Of a DNA stretch of 64,000 nt, positions 23,258 through 34,035 are shown in pieces. The first letter of the stretch is position 1; each line of letters starts with the position of its first letter. The stretch is from Branchiostoma floridae. Taxonomy: Eukaryota > Chordata > Leptocardii > Amphioxiformes > Branchiostomatidae. The notes under the pieces were generated by a model. It had not been told where the DNA came from. It did not search any database and saw only the letters and a program-made list of their open reading frames with translations. The stretch is taken from contig NC_049981.1 of NCBI RefSeq assembly GCF_000003815.2, positions 21,913,512 through 21,977,511 of the forward strand, in the 5' to 3' direction. Position numbers and translations under genes: made by a program.

Positions 23258-23513
23258 ATGATTTAAAGCGATTGAGAGACTAACATCCAGGCTGAAAAAC
23301 ATGGCGGTACCACAGTATAAACTTGGCTACAGTACACTGCAGGCATGTATGACTGTATGTACCTCAAACAGGAGCCTACTCGCTAACGAGACAGCTCACA
23401 ATCACCATCCTGTCAACAAGGCTAATCCTGGCCAGTAATCTGTGTGGCATGGCCGGCCAATCAGCAGGGTTCCTGTACCAGATACAGGGACTGTCAATCC
23501 CACCTCACATGTG

Positions 23514-23816
23514 TCACTAGAGCCTCCTTTGCAGAGGTCCCCAAACCCAAAACAAATGCCAGCACTCCTAGAACTTAGAAGGCTGGTAAAGGAAGCTACC
23601 ACTGGACAGTCAAACCAACAGTACTGTTATATGCATCACTATAGCCTCCTTTGCAGCATTCCAAGAGCAGATTTTCTACATATGGGCTGACATAAGAACC
23701 TGGCCCATGTGATGAAATCACAAATAAATGCCAGCACTCCAAGAACTTGTATAAGGCTGCAAAGGGAGCTATTCTACTGGACACTGTGGACAGTCAAACG
23801 AACACTACTGTTACAG
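23514..23816. repeat. Imperfect direct duplication, about 120-180 bp units
   Basis: Both units contain 'tcacta-agcctcctttgcag', 'aaatgccagcactcc-agaactt' and 'ggacagtcaaac-aacagtactgtta'. The second unit has extra sequence. Confidence 0.65.
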
Positions 23817-24744
23817 TTAGTCATCTTCCAGAGGTTCCATGTGTAAAGTCTAGAATAACATCACATCATTTCGAGATTGACAAACTATCACATTCTGCCA
23901 AAGATTTGTATATGAATATTGAAGTGAGATGGTACCCAGCTATTCAATACCAAAATGTGATCCCTACCAAATATTACAAGTAATCCATACCTTTATGTTG
24001 GTCGACAATATTGGACTTATCATTGTGATGCCCCCTGTCATTTCATAACTTACCTGCAGACATGAGGAGGAAAGCAAAAACCCTGAAAACATCAAACAGA
24101 AGACCAACAAGCTGACAGCTATCTTGTGGTTAGGGTTATTGGCTGAGAATCTAAAACGTTTTGGGTTCAAATTCTTAGCTAGCAGGGCCAAAGACTGTGG
24201 CCTTTTACCAGCTTCAGTTAGGGATGTCTTCTCAGATAGGATGTAAAGCCAGAAGTCTGTTGTTTGAGCATGTTTAAGAAACCACCACACTTGTCAAAGC
24301 GATTAGGGGTCCATCCCAGTGTGAGTGAATCAAATGTTACATTTCTGGTCTTACGCAGCTAAAGCTTAATGTATAAAACTGACCAGTGTGTTACACCTAA
24401 AGGAGGTTTACCAGTTGAGCAAAGCAAACAAACAGTTGGAATCACCAAACACTAACCTACATAAAAGGAAAGTAGCTGTTTTTGGATGATGGCATATTGC
24501 GTCAACACACCTGTTCTTGAGTACACCTTTTTCAGCTGAAGATCTCGAGGTCAGACCACAAAACCACAACGCTGTTCTCTTGACAACATCAGAGGAATGC
24601 CGATCTGTATAACTACTCTGCCAGGGTATCATGGTAGTGTTGTCAACTACTGAGTGTGTTCTTCACAGCTGAGCCCAATAAATAAACAAGAGCTATCCAC
24701 CACTCCAGAAATCCTGACCATAGCTTTGCCTTGTCCAGTACAGG
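23817..24744. other. Non-coding stretch, nothing assigned
   Basis: No exon or shared repeat was recognised. Confidence 0.35.
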
Positions 24745-24880
24745 AGCTATCAAAACTGGAAATTTAAATTAATGTTGCAGTACCAAGGAAACTGCCAGGG
24801 GGTAAAAAATTTCAACATTTCTTTGAGAAGACAAGAACTAACCATCACCCAAGTTTGATTATTAAATATTCATCCATAGC
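24745..24880 (+). repeat. Dispersed CTGCAGTACCAAGG repeat, partial
   Basis: 'atcaaaactggaaattt', 'atgttgcagtaccaagg' and 'gccagggggtaaaaaat' align with the other copies; the CA-rich tail is absent. Confidence 0.55.
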
Positions 24881-25943
24881 GTCTTGACTGGTATCGAAAA
24901 ACAATCAAACAAACATTTACTTTTACCCAAGAATTATGCCACAAAAGTGCATAAGTGTGGAAAGTGCCAGAGTACAAGCACCTGAGAACTCTTTTCAACC
25001 TCCTTGTGAGAACATAATACGACACTGGGAAAGCACCAACGACCAAGCTGTGAGTAGGACCTTGGGTCCACGTCTAAAGCAGTGAAATACACATACAACA
25101 AAGACAACAACAACAGAATTATAATTGGTGTACTGAATAGCACAGCTACTTCAGAACTGTCAAAACTAGTAGTTCACCTGTGCAAGGTGTGAAACACCTG
25201 GATCACACCTGATGAATATCGTCTTCATGGAAAGAAGGTAGCTTCAGGCAATGATAGAGAAGGACAAAGATTGTGTATTGAACACAGCCACAACAGACAG
25301 ACAAATGATGGGCCTTGTTGATCCTAATGACGACCCTGTCTGAAGGTCTTTGTGTTTTCTTGTTGCAGTGGACACGCTCGAAGAGTCAACAACAACAGAA
25401 GCAGCTGCTCTATGAGGGTTTGCCTTGATGCAACTGGTGCCAACACAATGGGTACCGCACAGGTTCACTTGAACTACGATTTACGGCCAGACAGTAAAAC
25501 AACCTGCTGTCTTCGTCATGATATATTAGGAAAGGAAACGAAATGCTAGTGTTTCATTAACAACAGTACACGAGCACAGTTGACTTAGATGGAAACACTG
25601 CACCCGTACGGTTTACATGTGTTTTATTTTCATGGAAGTTGGTGAATATTTTCACTGGCACGCCTATCGAACGAAAAAAAAACACGACAACGATGCGCAT
25701 ATAGCACCTACGTCGGATAAGATAACGACATACAACACCACAAGTTGGTGCAAAATGTTGCACATAGGCATTTGTTTACGGTCTATTTTGGAAATTCATT
25801 CAAATCGCGGCAAAATAAAACCCAACCCCCAAATCAATCGGTCACAAATTCCGCGCTCTACGTATAGAAACAACAACCATTCTTAAGATGTACCTGCCCC
25901 GTGGGGCAGCCGGCTCCTTGCACTGTAAAAGAAGGGATGTTAC
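24881..25943. other. Non-coding stretch, possibly intron of the gene starting at 26087
   Basis: I looked for a second exon of the minus-strand candidate gene and found none that I could defend. Confidence 0.35.
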
Positions 25944-26087
25944 CTGTGAGGTTTCTTCTAGATTTCTTGAGACGGGGCCCAATGTCAAGAGCATCAAGTC
26001 GATCATCTCCAAACCCTCGCCGCCATCTTGGAGCAGTGCGTCATAGGGCATCGCAGGTGACGAGGCACCATGGGAGAATGAGGTCAT
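25944..26087 (-). CDS. Candidate first coding exon of an unrecognised gene
   Basis: An ATG at 26087 opens a 48-codon frame that ends at a good splice donor (CTCACAG|GTAACA) in phase 0. The peptide has an acidic-hydrophobic stretch (DGGEGLEMIDLMLLTLGPVS) without signal peptide or membrane segment. The segment is GC-rich against an AT-rich surrounding, as in a promoter-proximal exon. I do not recognise the family. A later in-frame Met (residue 13, before PYDALLQDGG) is an alternative start. A 29-bp block 12 bp upstream of the start recurs, with one mismatch, upstream of the sulfatase start (43943-43971), which hints at a shared promoter or repeat. The gene would continue to the left, but no further exon was found. 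Confidence 0.45.
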
Positions 26088-26098
26088 AATCTGGGCGG

Positions 26099-26127
26099 CA
26101 GTTTGAAATAAAGTCGCTAGATGTCAC
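26099..26127 (-). promoter_or_regulatory. Block shared with the sulfatase upstream region
   Basis: On the minus strand GTGACATCTAGCGACTTT-A-TTTCAAACT; 43943-43971 has the same with C for A. Similarity weakly extends about 25 bp further out ('ttgcaccatgcagca' versus 'ttgcatcatatagtg'). Confidence 0.45.
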
Positions 26128-26394
26128 TGCTGCATGGTGCAAGTTGGATACCACAAGTCGTCAAATCAGCAAAGCACTTTTACTTTAATGTTTAAATTAC
26201 GTCTATTTCTTCGCTAGACAAGGTGCTGTTCCCATCTAGGTGCCTTATACACCCTTTTGTTTGTTTCCTCTTCCAAATCTTCCCTCATACCTGCAGCTGC
26301 TAGCGTCACTAACGTTACGCCCAGACTTCTCTCTTTCTGTCGGATACTGAGTTCTCAGTGACATATGCTTTCCACCTCATTTGTGATACTTTTT

Positions 26395-26490
26395 TATATG
26401 TATAACGTCATATGTTTTGACTTGTTGTGACCTGTACTTAGCGCGGTTGGGCAAAACTGTACAATAAAGGTCTTCATTCATTCATTAAGC
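26395..26490 (+). repeat. LINE 3' end with (ATTC)n tail
   Basis: 'gacctgtacttagcgcgg', 'ctgtacaataaaggtcttc' then (ATTC)n. The same end occurs reversed at 38067-38130 and 1896-1985. Confidence 0.65.
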
Positions 26491-26561
26491 ATTCTGTGCC
26501 TGCTGTTCTCGTACCTTGGGTAGTCGTACAGGACTCTATATTTTCTCTTTCTCCATTTGGC

Positions 26562-26730
26562 AGGCAGAGGTTAGGCTCCAGGCAGAGGTTAGGCTCCAGG
26601 CAGAGGTTAGGCTCAGGCTGTTTTTTACGTGTTTTGTATGATGTTTCTGTTGGGTTTTCTATTTATTTGTACCATTGTCTTCATGTCCAGCGGACAAACG
26701 ATTCAAAACAGGAAGCCCGACAAACAAGAG
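26562..26730. repeat. TACTCTCCAAGCAGA-family MITE remnant with triplicated terminal motif
   Basis: The 18-bp unit AGGCAGAGGTTAGGCTCC is present three times in tandem at 26562-26617, followed by 'aggctgttttttacgtgtttt', the standard continuation of the '-GGCTCCGGCTG-' subtype. The right arm survives as 'ggaagcccgaca'. Confidence 0.7.
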
Positions 26731-26744
26731 TTTGGAGACCTCAT

Positions 26745-26935
26745 ACCTATGAATCAATCAATCAATGTTTATTCGTCAAATCAATATTGCAGAGTTACCC
26801 TTGTGCAGTAGTACCTCTTATTAAATACCGCTGATCTTGCAGAATGAAGTAAAATCACATTACATTATAATAACTAGACACAGTAGATAAGGCATGAACA
26901 GTACATAAACAAACAAAAAACACTTAAGCATCAGT
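26745..26935 (-). repeat. Retroelement 3' end with (ATTG)n tail
   Basis: On the minus strand '...caatattgatttgacgaat-aaacattgattgattgatt'. A tail of the same repeat type closes the element at 32160-32335. Confidence 0.5.
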
Positions 26936-27108
26936 CAATGATTTGGGACAGAGATGCTACCTGAACTTTGCAGTGACCTCTGACCTGAGCGGAGGGACCA
27001 GATCATGTAGGGGGTGATCCGGATTCATCATTCGCTTCTCAGCGAGTTCACGTCTCTCCTTAAGTGTAGGCAAATCCGGAACACTTCTCCTGCCACCCAG
27101 AGACATTA

Positions 27109-27248
27109 TAATCTAATCAAGCAGATCCTACGGTGCCATAAGATAGTATCAAAGCTGACCAATGAGTATAGCCGGCTAAGGGAGTCAAACGGGCACCTAG
27201 AGTGGGTTTGATATTATATTACGCCACCGTGGATCTGCTTAGAGATTA
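27109..27248. mobile_element. MITE, TAATCTCCAAGCAGATCC subtype (copy 1)
   Basis: Left TAATCTAATCAAGCAGATCC and right GGATCTGCTTAGAGATTA are inverted; the interior 'ggtgccataagatagtatcaaa' pairs with 'tttgatattatattacgccacc'. Flanks GAGACATTA and GAGAAATTA agree at 8 of 9 positions. Confidence 0.8.
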
Positions 27249-27369
27249 GAGAAATTAGTCTGTGTAAGGCCGGCGGATGTTGGGCGGGCTGCTATGAGCG
27301 AGATTTAATCAGGCTACCAGAGAAATGATCTTTAGTGCTTTCCTATGCACTTTCTCGATCGACTGTTCT

Positions 27370-27801
27370 TAGGGCTGGGTACCGTACAGAAAATTCAGGT
27401 CCAGGTCCGGTTCAGGTCCAAAGGATCAGGTCCAGGTCCGGACCTGAACCTGGACCTGATGCAGTATGACTCATACCAATGGTCCATTTCACTACCAAGA
27501 AATCTGTTTGGTGGAGTATTAGACTAACACTGACGTTTTAAAATCCTACAACGCTAACTGTACTTGTACGATTGGCTGTAAAACTTGGTAGATATTACTA
27601 TAAACTTTACTCTACTTAACTCATGTTATTTTCTTCCACCTGCAAGCGCCAAAGCATGTGAATGCCTGATAAAATAATCTGTTAATTTTCTAATCGGTCC
27701 AACATCCGGTTCACCTAATTTTTTCAGGTCCGGTTTTTCTGGACCGGTTCAATAAGAAAAACCGGTTTTGTACCGGTACGCTGTACCGATACCCAGCCCT
27801 A
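27370..27801. mobile_element. hAT-like non-autonomous element, intact ends and target duplication
   Basis: 432 bp beginning TAGGGCTGGGTACCGTAC and ending GTACCGATACCCAGCCCTA. It is flanked by identical ACTGTTCT at 27362-27369 and 27802-27809, the 8-bp duplication of hAT transposition. The interior has palindromes built on 'caggtccaggtccgg' near the left end and 'ggtccggtttttctggaccgg' near the right. No transposase. A diverged copy is at 2306-2755. Confidence 0.9.
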
Positions 27802-27809
27802 ACTGTTCT

Positions 27810-29045
27810 AATTGTTCTCTATGAAATATTCAGATTTTTTGTCAATTTCTTGCTCGGTCTTGATTGTTACCTCTAAATGAAAGTAAAAATTTAAGTACAA
27901 ATGATACATGTTATTAAAAGGTCCATTATGGAAAACGTCAAAATTATCAATTTTCCTCATTAATTCATTCATAATTTACATAATCTGATTGTGTGCACCT
28001 CTGTCTAACATACCTTACATGCCTAATGTGATGGACATCCGTGTTCAGTTATTCTGACCATCTGGACAACACCATCAACCCATTTTCCAAATATCATTGC
28101 AATCACACGTTTCGCTCTGTAGATATAATGCCGGAAACGCCCATCACGCACACACATGCTACTGAAAACTATACATGTATCGTTGCCTTTAATCTCAAGG
28201 GGTTGGTAAAACGCAAACTTAAACAAAAAGCGGTCGGAGCCTAACCTCTGCTTTGAGTACCCAGCAACTACGTATGTTGCCGCTAAACTGTTCCATACTA
28301 CAGTGCCACCTAGCGTATAACTCTATGACTGCAGAGAAGCAGCGGCGTTGTCTTAATAGAAAAATACATGCAAATAAATAAATAAATATCTGGTGCAGCC
28401 ACTATGTATCCAATATTTGAGTAATGAGGCTGATTAACGTGGTCAATGCGCCTCCTCGAAAGATGAATTCGTGAATTCTTGGTCGGGCTACGTAACCGCC
28501 GATTTCTGAATCTGGTTTAGTTTCTTTTCATCAAATAAAAGTACAAGACTTGTACTCTGATGCTGGAAGCAAAACGAAAAGTCCGAGCGTATAGAAGCAA
28601 GATCATCAAGGACGATAACTCTGACAAGACTCGCCAAGCAGAGGTTTGACTCCGGCTGTTTTTTACATATTTTTGTGGGTTTTTATCGGTCTTTCTAGTT
28701 TGTACCGTTTTCTTTATGTCTCGCGGCCTAGTATTTTCTTCATTGCAAATTAAGTCAAGGGTTACTACAAATACACAAATAAAGAGTAACTAAATCTATT
28801 GCATACTACAAGGAAACAGTTATGGTAAAGAGTTGAAAATGTAAAAAGGATTGACTACATGTACCGTGCTTAATTTCACAAATGTGCATATTATGGGCCC
28901 ATTTGTGTTAACATTCAATTGCAAAGGGTTGGTTGCGGTTATTTTCAGTAACGATCTAATTACTTTAGGCATCCAAAGTCTTGTTAGAGAAATTTAAGCA
29001 TTTTCCCAACGTATTCCCATAATTTATGAAAATAGCCGCTAACAA
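27810..29045. other. Non-coding stretch with two MITE arms
   Basis: Single arms of the TACTCTCCAAGCAGA family lie at 28229-28260 (right-type, 'ggagcctaacctctgctttgagta') and 28629-28730 (left-type, 'actcgccaagcagaggttt'). Otherwise no exon was recognised. Confidence 0.5.
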
Positions 29046-29049
29046 ACTT

Positions 29050-29269
29050 GTCACCTCTGAGCTATCTAACACCGAATAATCGGGACCATAGCTTGTTCAG
29101 AACACGAGATAGCAAAACTGGAAGTTACGCTGCAGTACCAAGGGAAGCCGCTATAGGGGGTCCAAAATCGAATCATTTTCAGCTTTTATCACTTTCTACC
29201 AACAAACCAAGTATGAAACCAATCCAGCCGGCCGTTCTTGATTTATCTTGTAGACAGACAGACAGACAG

Positions 29270-29338
<69 letters not shown>

Positions 29339-29385
29339 AGTGAAATTATGACCTCCATGCATATTTCATGGAGGTAATCACTAAA
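29050..29385 (+). repeat. Dispersed CTGCAGTACCAAGG repeat with (GACA)n/(CA)n microsatellite
   Basis: Full-length-looking copy: 'gagctatctaacaccgaat', 'acgctgcagtaccaagg', 'agtatgaaaccaatccag', then (GACA)n at 29253-29270 and (CA)n to about 29334, then 'gctagtgaaattatgacc..catggaggtaa'. The CA tract is the tail of this element, not a random microsatellite. Confidence 0.75.
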
Positions 29386-29539
29386 CTCACCGAGTACGGT
29401 ATGATGAACAACTAATTTTTAATTCTGTCTCTTCTTTGACTTAAACATTTTCTTTAGCAATCTATAACAGAAGTGTCCGTTTTCAGATTACGTTACTGGT
29501 GTGTGCTCATTTTACAGCTGCGTTGTACGATTTGTAGTA

Positions 29540-29628
29540 TGGTCAAAAACGTTTTTTGGGGGGGAGGGCGGACAAAAATGAATGCACGCGTAGATGTCAT
29601 CTATATGATGAAATAAACATGGCCTAAA
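29540..29628. repeat. Right-end fragment of the GGCC-ended element
   Basis: 'gtagatgtcatctatatgatgaaataaacatggccta' matches the right end of 2056-2928. Confidence 0.5.
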
Positions 29629-29639
29629 AGGACGAAAAC

Positions 29640-30720
29640 GAGCGTTTCAACGATATGTAGATCTAACTCATTCTTATATTATTAATTTTGAAAGAAGATC
29701 AGACAAAGACATGTTTTTAAGACATGCGTCAGGGCTTGATCTAGAAAAGGATCATTTTTCAATCGATAACACACGCCTCCCTTTAGATATACCGGAATTT
29801 GACATACTCGACACACGTTTTCAAAAATTTCTACTTGGTGTTCATTCAAAATCATCTAACGACGGCGTGCGAGGAGAGTTAGGAACTTTTCCAATTATAA
29901 TATCTGCTAGAATTCAGCTCATTAAATACTGGCACCGTTTGGTAAACTTATCTGAGGACTCTCTGCTTCGCGATGCATACAACACTGTACTTACTGACAA
30001 TCAAGACTGGATTAATCATGTTAAGGACATTCTCTGTTACCATGGCTTGGGACACATATGGATGAAACCTGAGGCTTATAATGTAGATTATATTGTCAAC
30101 CAACTGCGCCTCCGGCTACAAGATACATATATACAGTATTGGTTTAATTCTATTGAAAACAATTCAAAACTGTCTTTTCTGAGCAAGTCAAAAGAATGTT
30201 ATGAACAAGAAAGATACCTTTATGATTATATTTTGAAATTCGAAAAGCGATAACCCAGTTAAGAATCAGTAGCCATAAATTGAATATTGAAACAGGCAGA
30301 TATTACAATGTAGCCCCTGACCAAAGGTTCTGCCCTTTCTGTCCAAAGCATATTGAAGATGAATTTTCTAAATACACTATTTTACGTAATGAGCTATTCA
30401 CATTTCTAGAATCTATTACAGCAGATTTCAAGAACCTCGATGCTAAAGACAGATTTGTATATATCTTTAGATGCCACAACTCCCATAATGCAAAGTTAGG
30501 CAAATATATCAAAGACTGCTTTGTTATTAGAAAGAATAATGAAAGCCATGATTAGCCCAACTCGATTGTAACATTATATCTTGTTTTAGCCCTTTTTGCT
30601 ATGTTAATAAGGATGTTAAGTCTTATTCTATACACCTATTTTGTACTTTGTGTAATAGTTGTTGCCATACATTGTACCATGTACAAATGTCGTGCAATAA
30701 AGTTCTATCTATCTATAATA
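29640..30720 (+). mobile_element. LINE C-terminal region and 3' UTR, one frameshift
   Basis: The frame 29711-30253 contains LLGVHSKSSNDGVRGELGTF and ARIQLIKYWHRL, the conserved region after the reverse transcriptase domain in many LINEs. A one-base shift near 30243 moves to a second frame with RISSHKLNIETGRYY and CPFCPKHIEDEF, the zinc-knuckle-like end. Stop at 30555; the 3' UTR ends 'gtgcaataaagttctatctatctata' near 30720, with a (CTAT)n tail. The catalytic domain is missing by 5' truncation. It is protein-similar to 8700-9420 and 37540-37605 but a different lineage from the 3345-5567 element. Confidence 0.85.
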
Positions 30721-31336
30721 CAACTGACTATTAATGTAGGTGTAATCGACCGATATCAATTTTTCAAACGTGTCGAGTTTAGCTATAACCGACTACTAGC
30801 TACTCCTGTCAACCACTTCCATCAAAACCTCCAAAAAAACTAGAAGTGTTACATTTTCGCGAAAATGCAGAATGTTTTCGCTGTAGCCTTTTATCGGGCT
30901 TTTTGCACACAACAATATGCCATGAGGCTCGCCCTGTAGTATTGTTTGCAAGGAAAAAACACCTTACATCTACTTAGTTTTGGGGGCCAGGCTTTTTACA
31001 TACTTTTTAGTAATTATGCCATGCCATTAAGTTTGCCCTGCCGTACTGTGTGTGAGTAAAAATTCTTCATATTTATACAGCTAAAATGCTGATACAGTTC
31101 TACGTTCTGATTGGTTCAAGGCAGTTCTAAGCTCCTGAAGAAGAAGAAAGAAGGAGAACATAGTAGCAAAAACCATCTGTTTTCCCTAGCCTATTGAGGA
31201 AAACATAATATAATAACAACACAGGAGCGCGTTTTTAAAGTAGTCACCAGTTTTATTCACCTTTCATATCGAAACCATGATTCACCGCCATTCCCATGCT
31301 TTCTGTGACACACACGTCTGGGAATTGTCATCAAAC
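30721..31336. other. Non-coding stretch downstream of the peptide gene
   Basis: No exon was recognised. A small foldback 'ttttcgcgaaaatg..gaatgttttcgc' is at about 30853-30880. Confidence 0.4.
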
Positions 31337-31342
31337 TTTATT
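31337..31342 (-). terminator. Poly(A) signal of the secreted peptide gene
   Basis: AATAAA on the minus strand, about 113 nt after the stop codon at 31455-31457. Confidence 0.65.
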
Positions 31343-31454
31343 CAATGTTATCTATTGATCATCTCCACCCAAAGCCCTTGCTGATATTAGTAACGAAATT
31401 CGATGAATCAATGGTGGAAAGATCTTCGGCCGTCTGCCTCATTCTCCAGCTGCT

Positions 31455-32797
31455 CTACTTCTTCCCATTCTTGTGCTTCTTGCACCCATTTAGGCATGCT
31501 GGGCGATTATTGCATTTCGAGGCGCATCTGTTGTATTCAAACATGCCTCGCGTTTCCATCAGCAGCTCCCGCAGGTCTGTTAGGACAAGAAATAATGAGA
31601 GATGTAACAATTATATACTGATTGCAAGACGAGGTGAGACAGGGAGAAAATTGACAAGAATGTACGTGAACAAAAAGCAGTCAAACGACACTATGCGGTA
31701 GAACGTCGACGTCATATGCATGTTGCATATAAAGTTATGACGCAATTTATCCAACCAGTATAACAGAACTGTTTCTTTGTGTAGCTTATTGTTTTTGCAC
31801 CTTTATTTGTGTTTATTTGTATTTGTAACATTGTACTTATTTCTTTTTTTTTCCTTGAATAAAAAAAGACAAAAAGAACAACAACATCACAACACGTACA
31901 TTCTTCCTGAGCGTCCAGGTCTTCGTCATCGGCTGGCATGTCTTCGTCCAGCATGTCTTCGTCATCCTGGTCTCGCTTCTCCATTGCCATCTCCAGTTGA
32001 TCTGGACAAGAGACGAAGTACATGAGAGGTTAGAAACCACTGATGGCAAACCGACGAGACGGACACAAGTGAAATTCATAACAATCACAATCAAACATCA
32101 GTATACACCATACAACATGTACGTCACAGTCGTACATGTATAGCATTAAGTCATTGTTTGTATGCGGCTATTGTTCTTATGTGTTTATGTGGTAAAGCCT
32201 GTGTAATAAGGTCGAAATTCGGGTGTACGTGTGTTTGCCCGCGAGAGCCTTACTGAATAAAACATTGATTGATTGATTGTTGGTTGGTCGATTGATTGAT
32301 TGATTGATTGATTGAACATCGATTGATTGACCTTGTGCACGTGGCCTTGCGAAAGACACTTTAAACGACTTTCTTCACTTCACTCAGGTGGAGATGAGTA
32401 CATTGTACTTAGTTTGGTTGGAGCCCACCACAATCGACCGATCCCGAAGCCCCGCCCCAAGTTCGATCACGTTCTATTTCGAACACCTCCGTCAAAAACA
32501 GCATTTCCGTCCCACTGGGGCTGTTTTTGACGGAGGTGTTCGAAATAGAACAGAGGGTTCTGCCTAGTTCTATTTGTTCGATATGGTGTTCGATCAGGAT
32601 TGGTCCATTATAGAAAAAGAGTGGATCAATAGAATGTGTAGCTAGCACACCTTAAGATGCATGACCGGGTATGCAACCAAACAAAACGTACCTTGTAAGT
32701 CTTCCACCCTGGACATCAGGTCTTGAATGCGCTCCGCAGGGATGGCTGAGGCAAGCGCGAGGCAGCCGAAGAAAAGCACACACAGAGTCAGCTTCAT
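31455..32797 (-). CDS. Secreted cysteine-rich, probably amidated peptide precursor (three exons)
   Basis: Exons on the minus strand: 32797-32692, 32001-31900, 31576-31455. Junctions: CAAG|GTACGT, TTGTCCAG|ATC, AAT|GTACGT and CTAACAG|ACC; phases 1 and 1 agree and give 109 codons plus TAG. Residues 1-18 are a signal peptide (MKLTLCVLFFGCLALASA). A Lys-Arg pair (44-45) precedes an acidic stretch (15 Asp/Glu in residues 46-69). Residues 80-109 are basic and contain CX3C-X5-CX3C (Cys 87, 91, 97, 101), ending Asn-Gly-Lys-Lys. A Gly followed by a dibasic pair at the C-terminus is the classic amidation signal. The layout is that of a peptide hormone, neuropeptide or host-defence peptide precursor, and the cysteine spacing is that of helical-hairpin (CX3C-Xn-CX3C) peptides; I recognise no named family. 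The exon structure is seen directly; processing and role are inferred. A 5' UTR intron is possible (acceptor CTCACCAG at 32809). Confidence 0.75.
32160..32335 (+). repeat. Retroelement 3' end with (ATTG)n tail inside intron 1 of the peptide gene
   Basis: 'gtaataaggtcgaaattcg..gcgagagccttactgaataaaac' followed by (ATTG)n with interruptions. Confidence 0.6.
32471..32551. repeat. Perfect 32-bp inverted repeat with 17-bp loop
   Basis: Left arm 32471-32502 starts GTTCTATTTCGAACACCTCC; right arm 32520-32551 is its exact reverse complement. It lies in intron 1 of the peptide gene, about 140 bp downstream of exon 1. The loop is ATTTCCGTCCCACTGGG. Perfect arms imply recent origin or selection. Confidence 0.9.
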
Positions 32798-33156
32798 CTT
32801 TTGATGGTCTGGTGAGCAAGTTACAAACAATGTAAGTATGTATGACGTAATAGTTAAAGCCCTTGGATCAAAACGCATACTGTTGTATTTCGTGACGTTC
32901 TCACGAAACAACCATTCATCTTCTGTGAAGATAATTTTGCAGTAAGATCATGTATATTCAACTTGTAGAAAATGACCAAAAACAGTGAATTTGGTTTGAT
33001 CTCTCATAGTCTACAATGTCAATGTCCAATTCTTCACGCGAAAATTTGCTACATCGGTGTTCTTTGTATTGGAAATTGCAGTTACAAATTCCTCATAGTC
33101 AATTCTACCAGATTAACTTTCCGTGGGATTAAGAGCGTTGAAACATAGCGAAGCGC

Positions 33157-33164
33157 TATATATA
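33157..33164 (-). promoter_or_regulatory. Possible TATA box for the peptide gene
   Basis: TATATATA, 360 nt upstream of the start codon. It makes sense only if a short 5' UTR exon is spliced to the acceptor at 32809; a donor candidate is CTG|GTAGAA near 33109. Inference only. Confidence 0.3.
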
Positions 33165-33194
33165 ACATTGCGAAGTGTTTGGCCAGTTTTAGGG

Positions 33195-34035
33195 CAAAGA
33201 ACGGATGGAGAAAACCGGTTTAGCAGGCCGGCAAGAATGTATCCCAGACCAGAACTTACTCGGGTGTACTGTGGCCAGATCACCTAGGGCATTGTGGCAT
33301 TTATCTAGTGTTCCAGGTCGTTAGCGAAGGGGGAGAAACACAGCAGACTCATTCACACATGATAACGCTAATTATAGAGTTATCTTACAGTTAGAGTTAA
33401 TTGCAGATTTTAAAGTATTGCCCTAGGTTTGCAATCACTCATTGTCCACACAAAAGGCTCGTTCGCACACTGCAATTATAGAGTTGTCTGTTAATTACAG
33501 GTAATTATTGCCCCAGGTTTGCAATGATCTCAATACCCACAAAATGGCTCATTCGCACCCGCAATCATGGAGGCATTTGCTATGAGGGCCCAGATTGTGT
33601 CGGGCCAACTCGGCCTTGGTCAACTCGGCTAACACCACCAGTCAACTCCAGTCTTTGTCGGACTAATTCCCTATATACTACACATGGATAGTATCGCGGT
33701 CCATCCCCACACCAAACAAAACAGCAAGCATTTCTGGCGTCTTGTCTCCTAATGCTGTTCGTCTTATACCTGTGTACCTTACTCTCCAAGCGCAGAGGTT
33801 AGGCTCCGGCTATTTTTTGACGTTTTTTATGCGTTTTTATCGGGCTTTCTATTTTGTGCCGTTTTCTTGATGTCTCTCGGTTTAGCTTTGCCGTGCGATA
33901 TGTCGTGCCATCGCAAATGAAGAGAAGGTATTCTTCGGATAGTCTAGTCGTTCATGTGAAGTACTAACTTAAAGTCAATTTGTCTTCTAATGGAAACTCT
34001 TCGTCAGATCCTTTTTTTCAGTTAGTTTTGGCGCA
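33195..34035. repeat. Locally duplicated region, copy 1
   Basis: Three blocks recur about 4-5 kb away: 33195-33360 with 38195-38500; 33385-33600 (two ~85-bp units with 'ttgcaatcactcattgtcca') with 37595-37890 and 38515-38660; 33925-34030 with 37955-38048. A single MITE arm (TACTCTCCAAGCGCAGAGG) is at 33779-33890. No exons were seen. Confidence 0.7.

Noticed and set aside
29270-29334. Independent (CA)n microsatellite
   Set aside because: It is the tail of the CTGCAGTACCAAGG repeat, which has CA/GACA tails in other copies as well.
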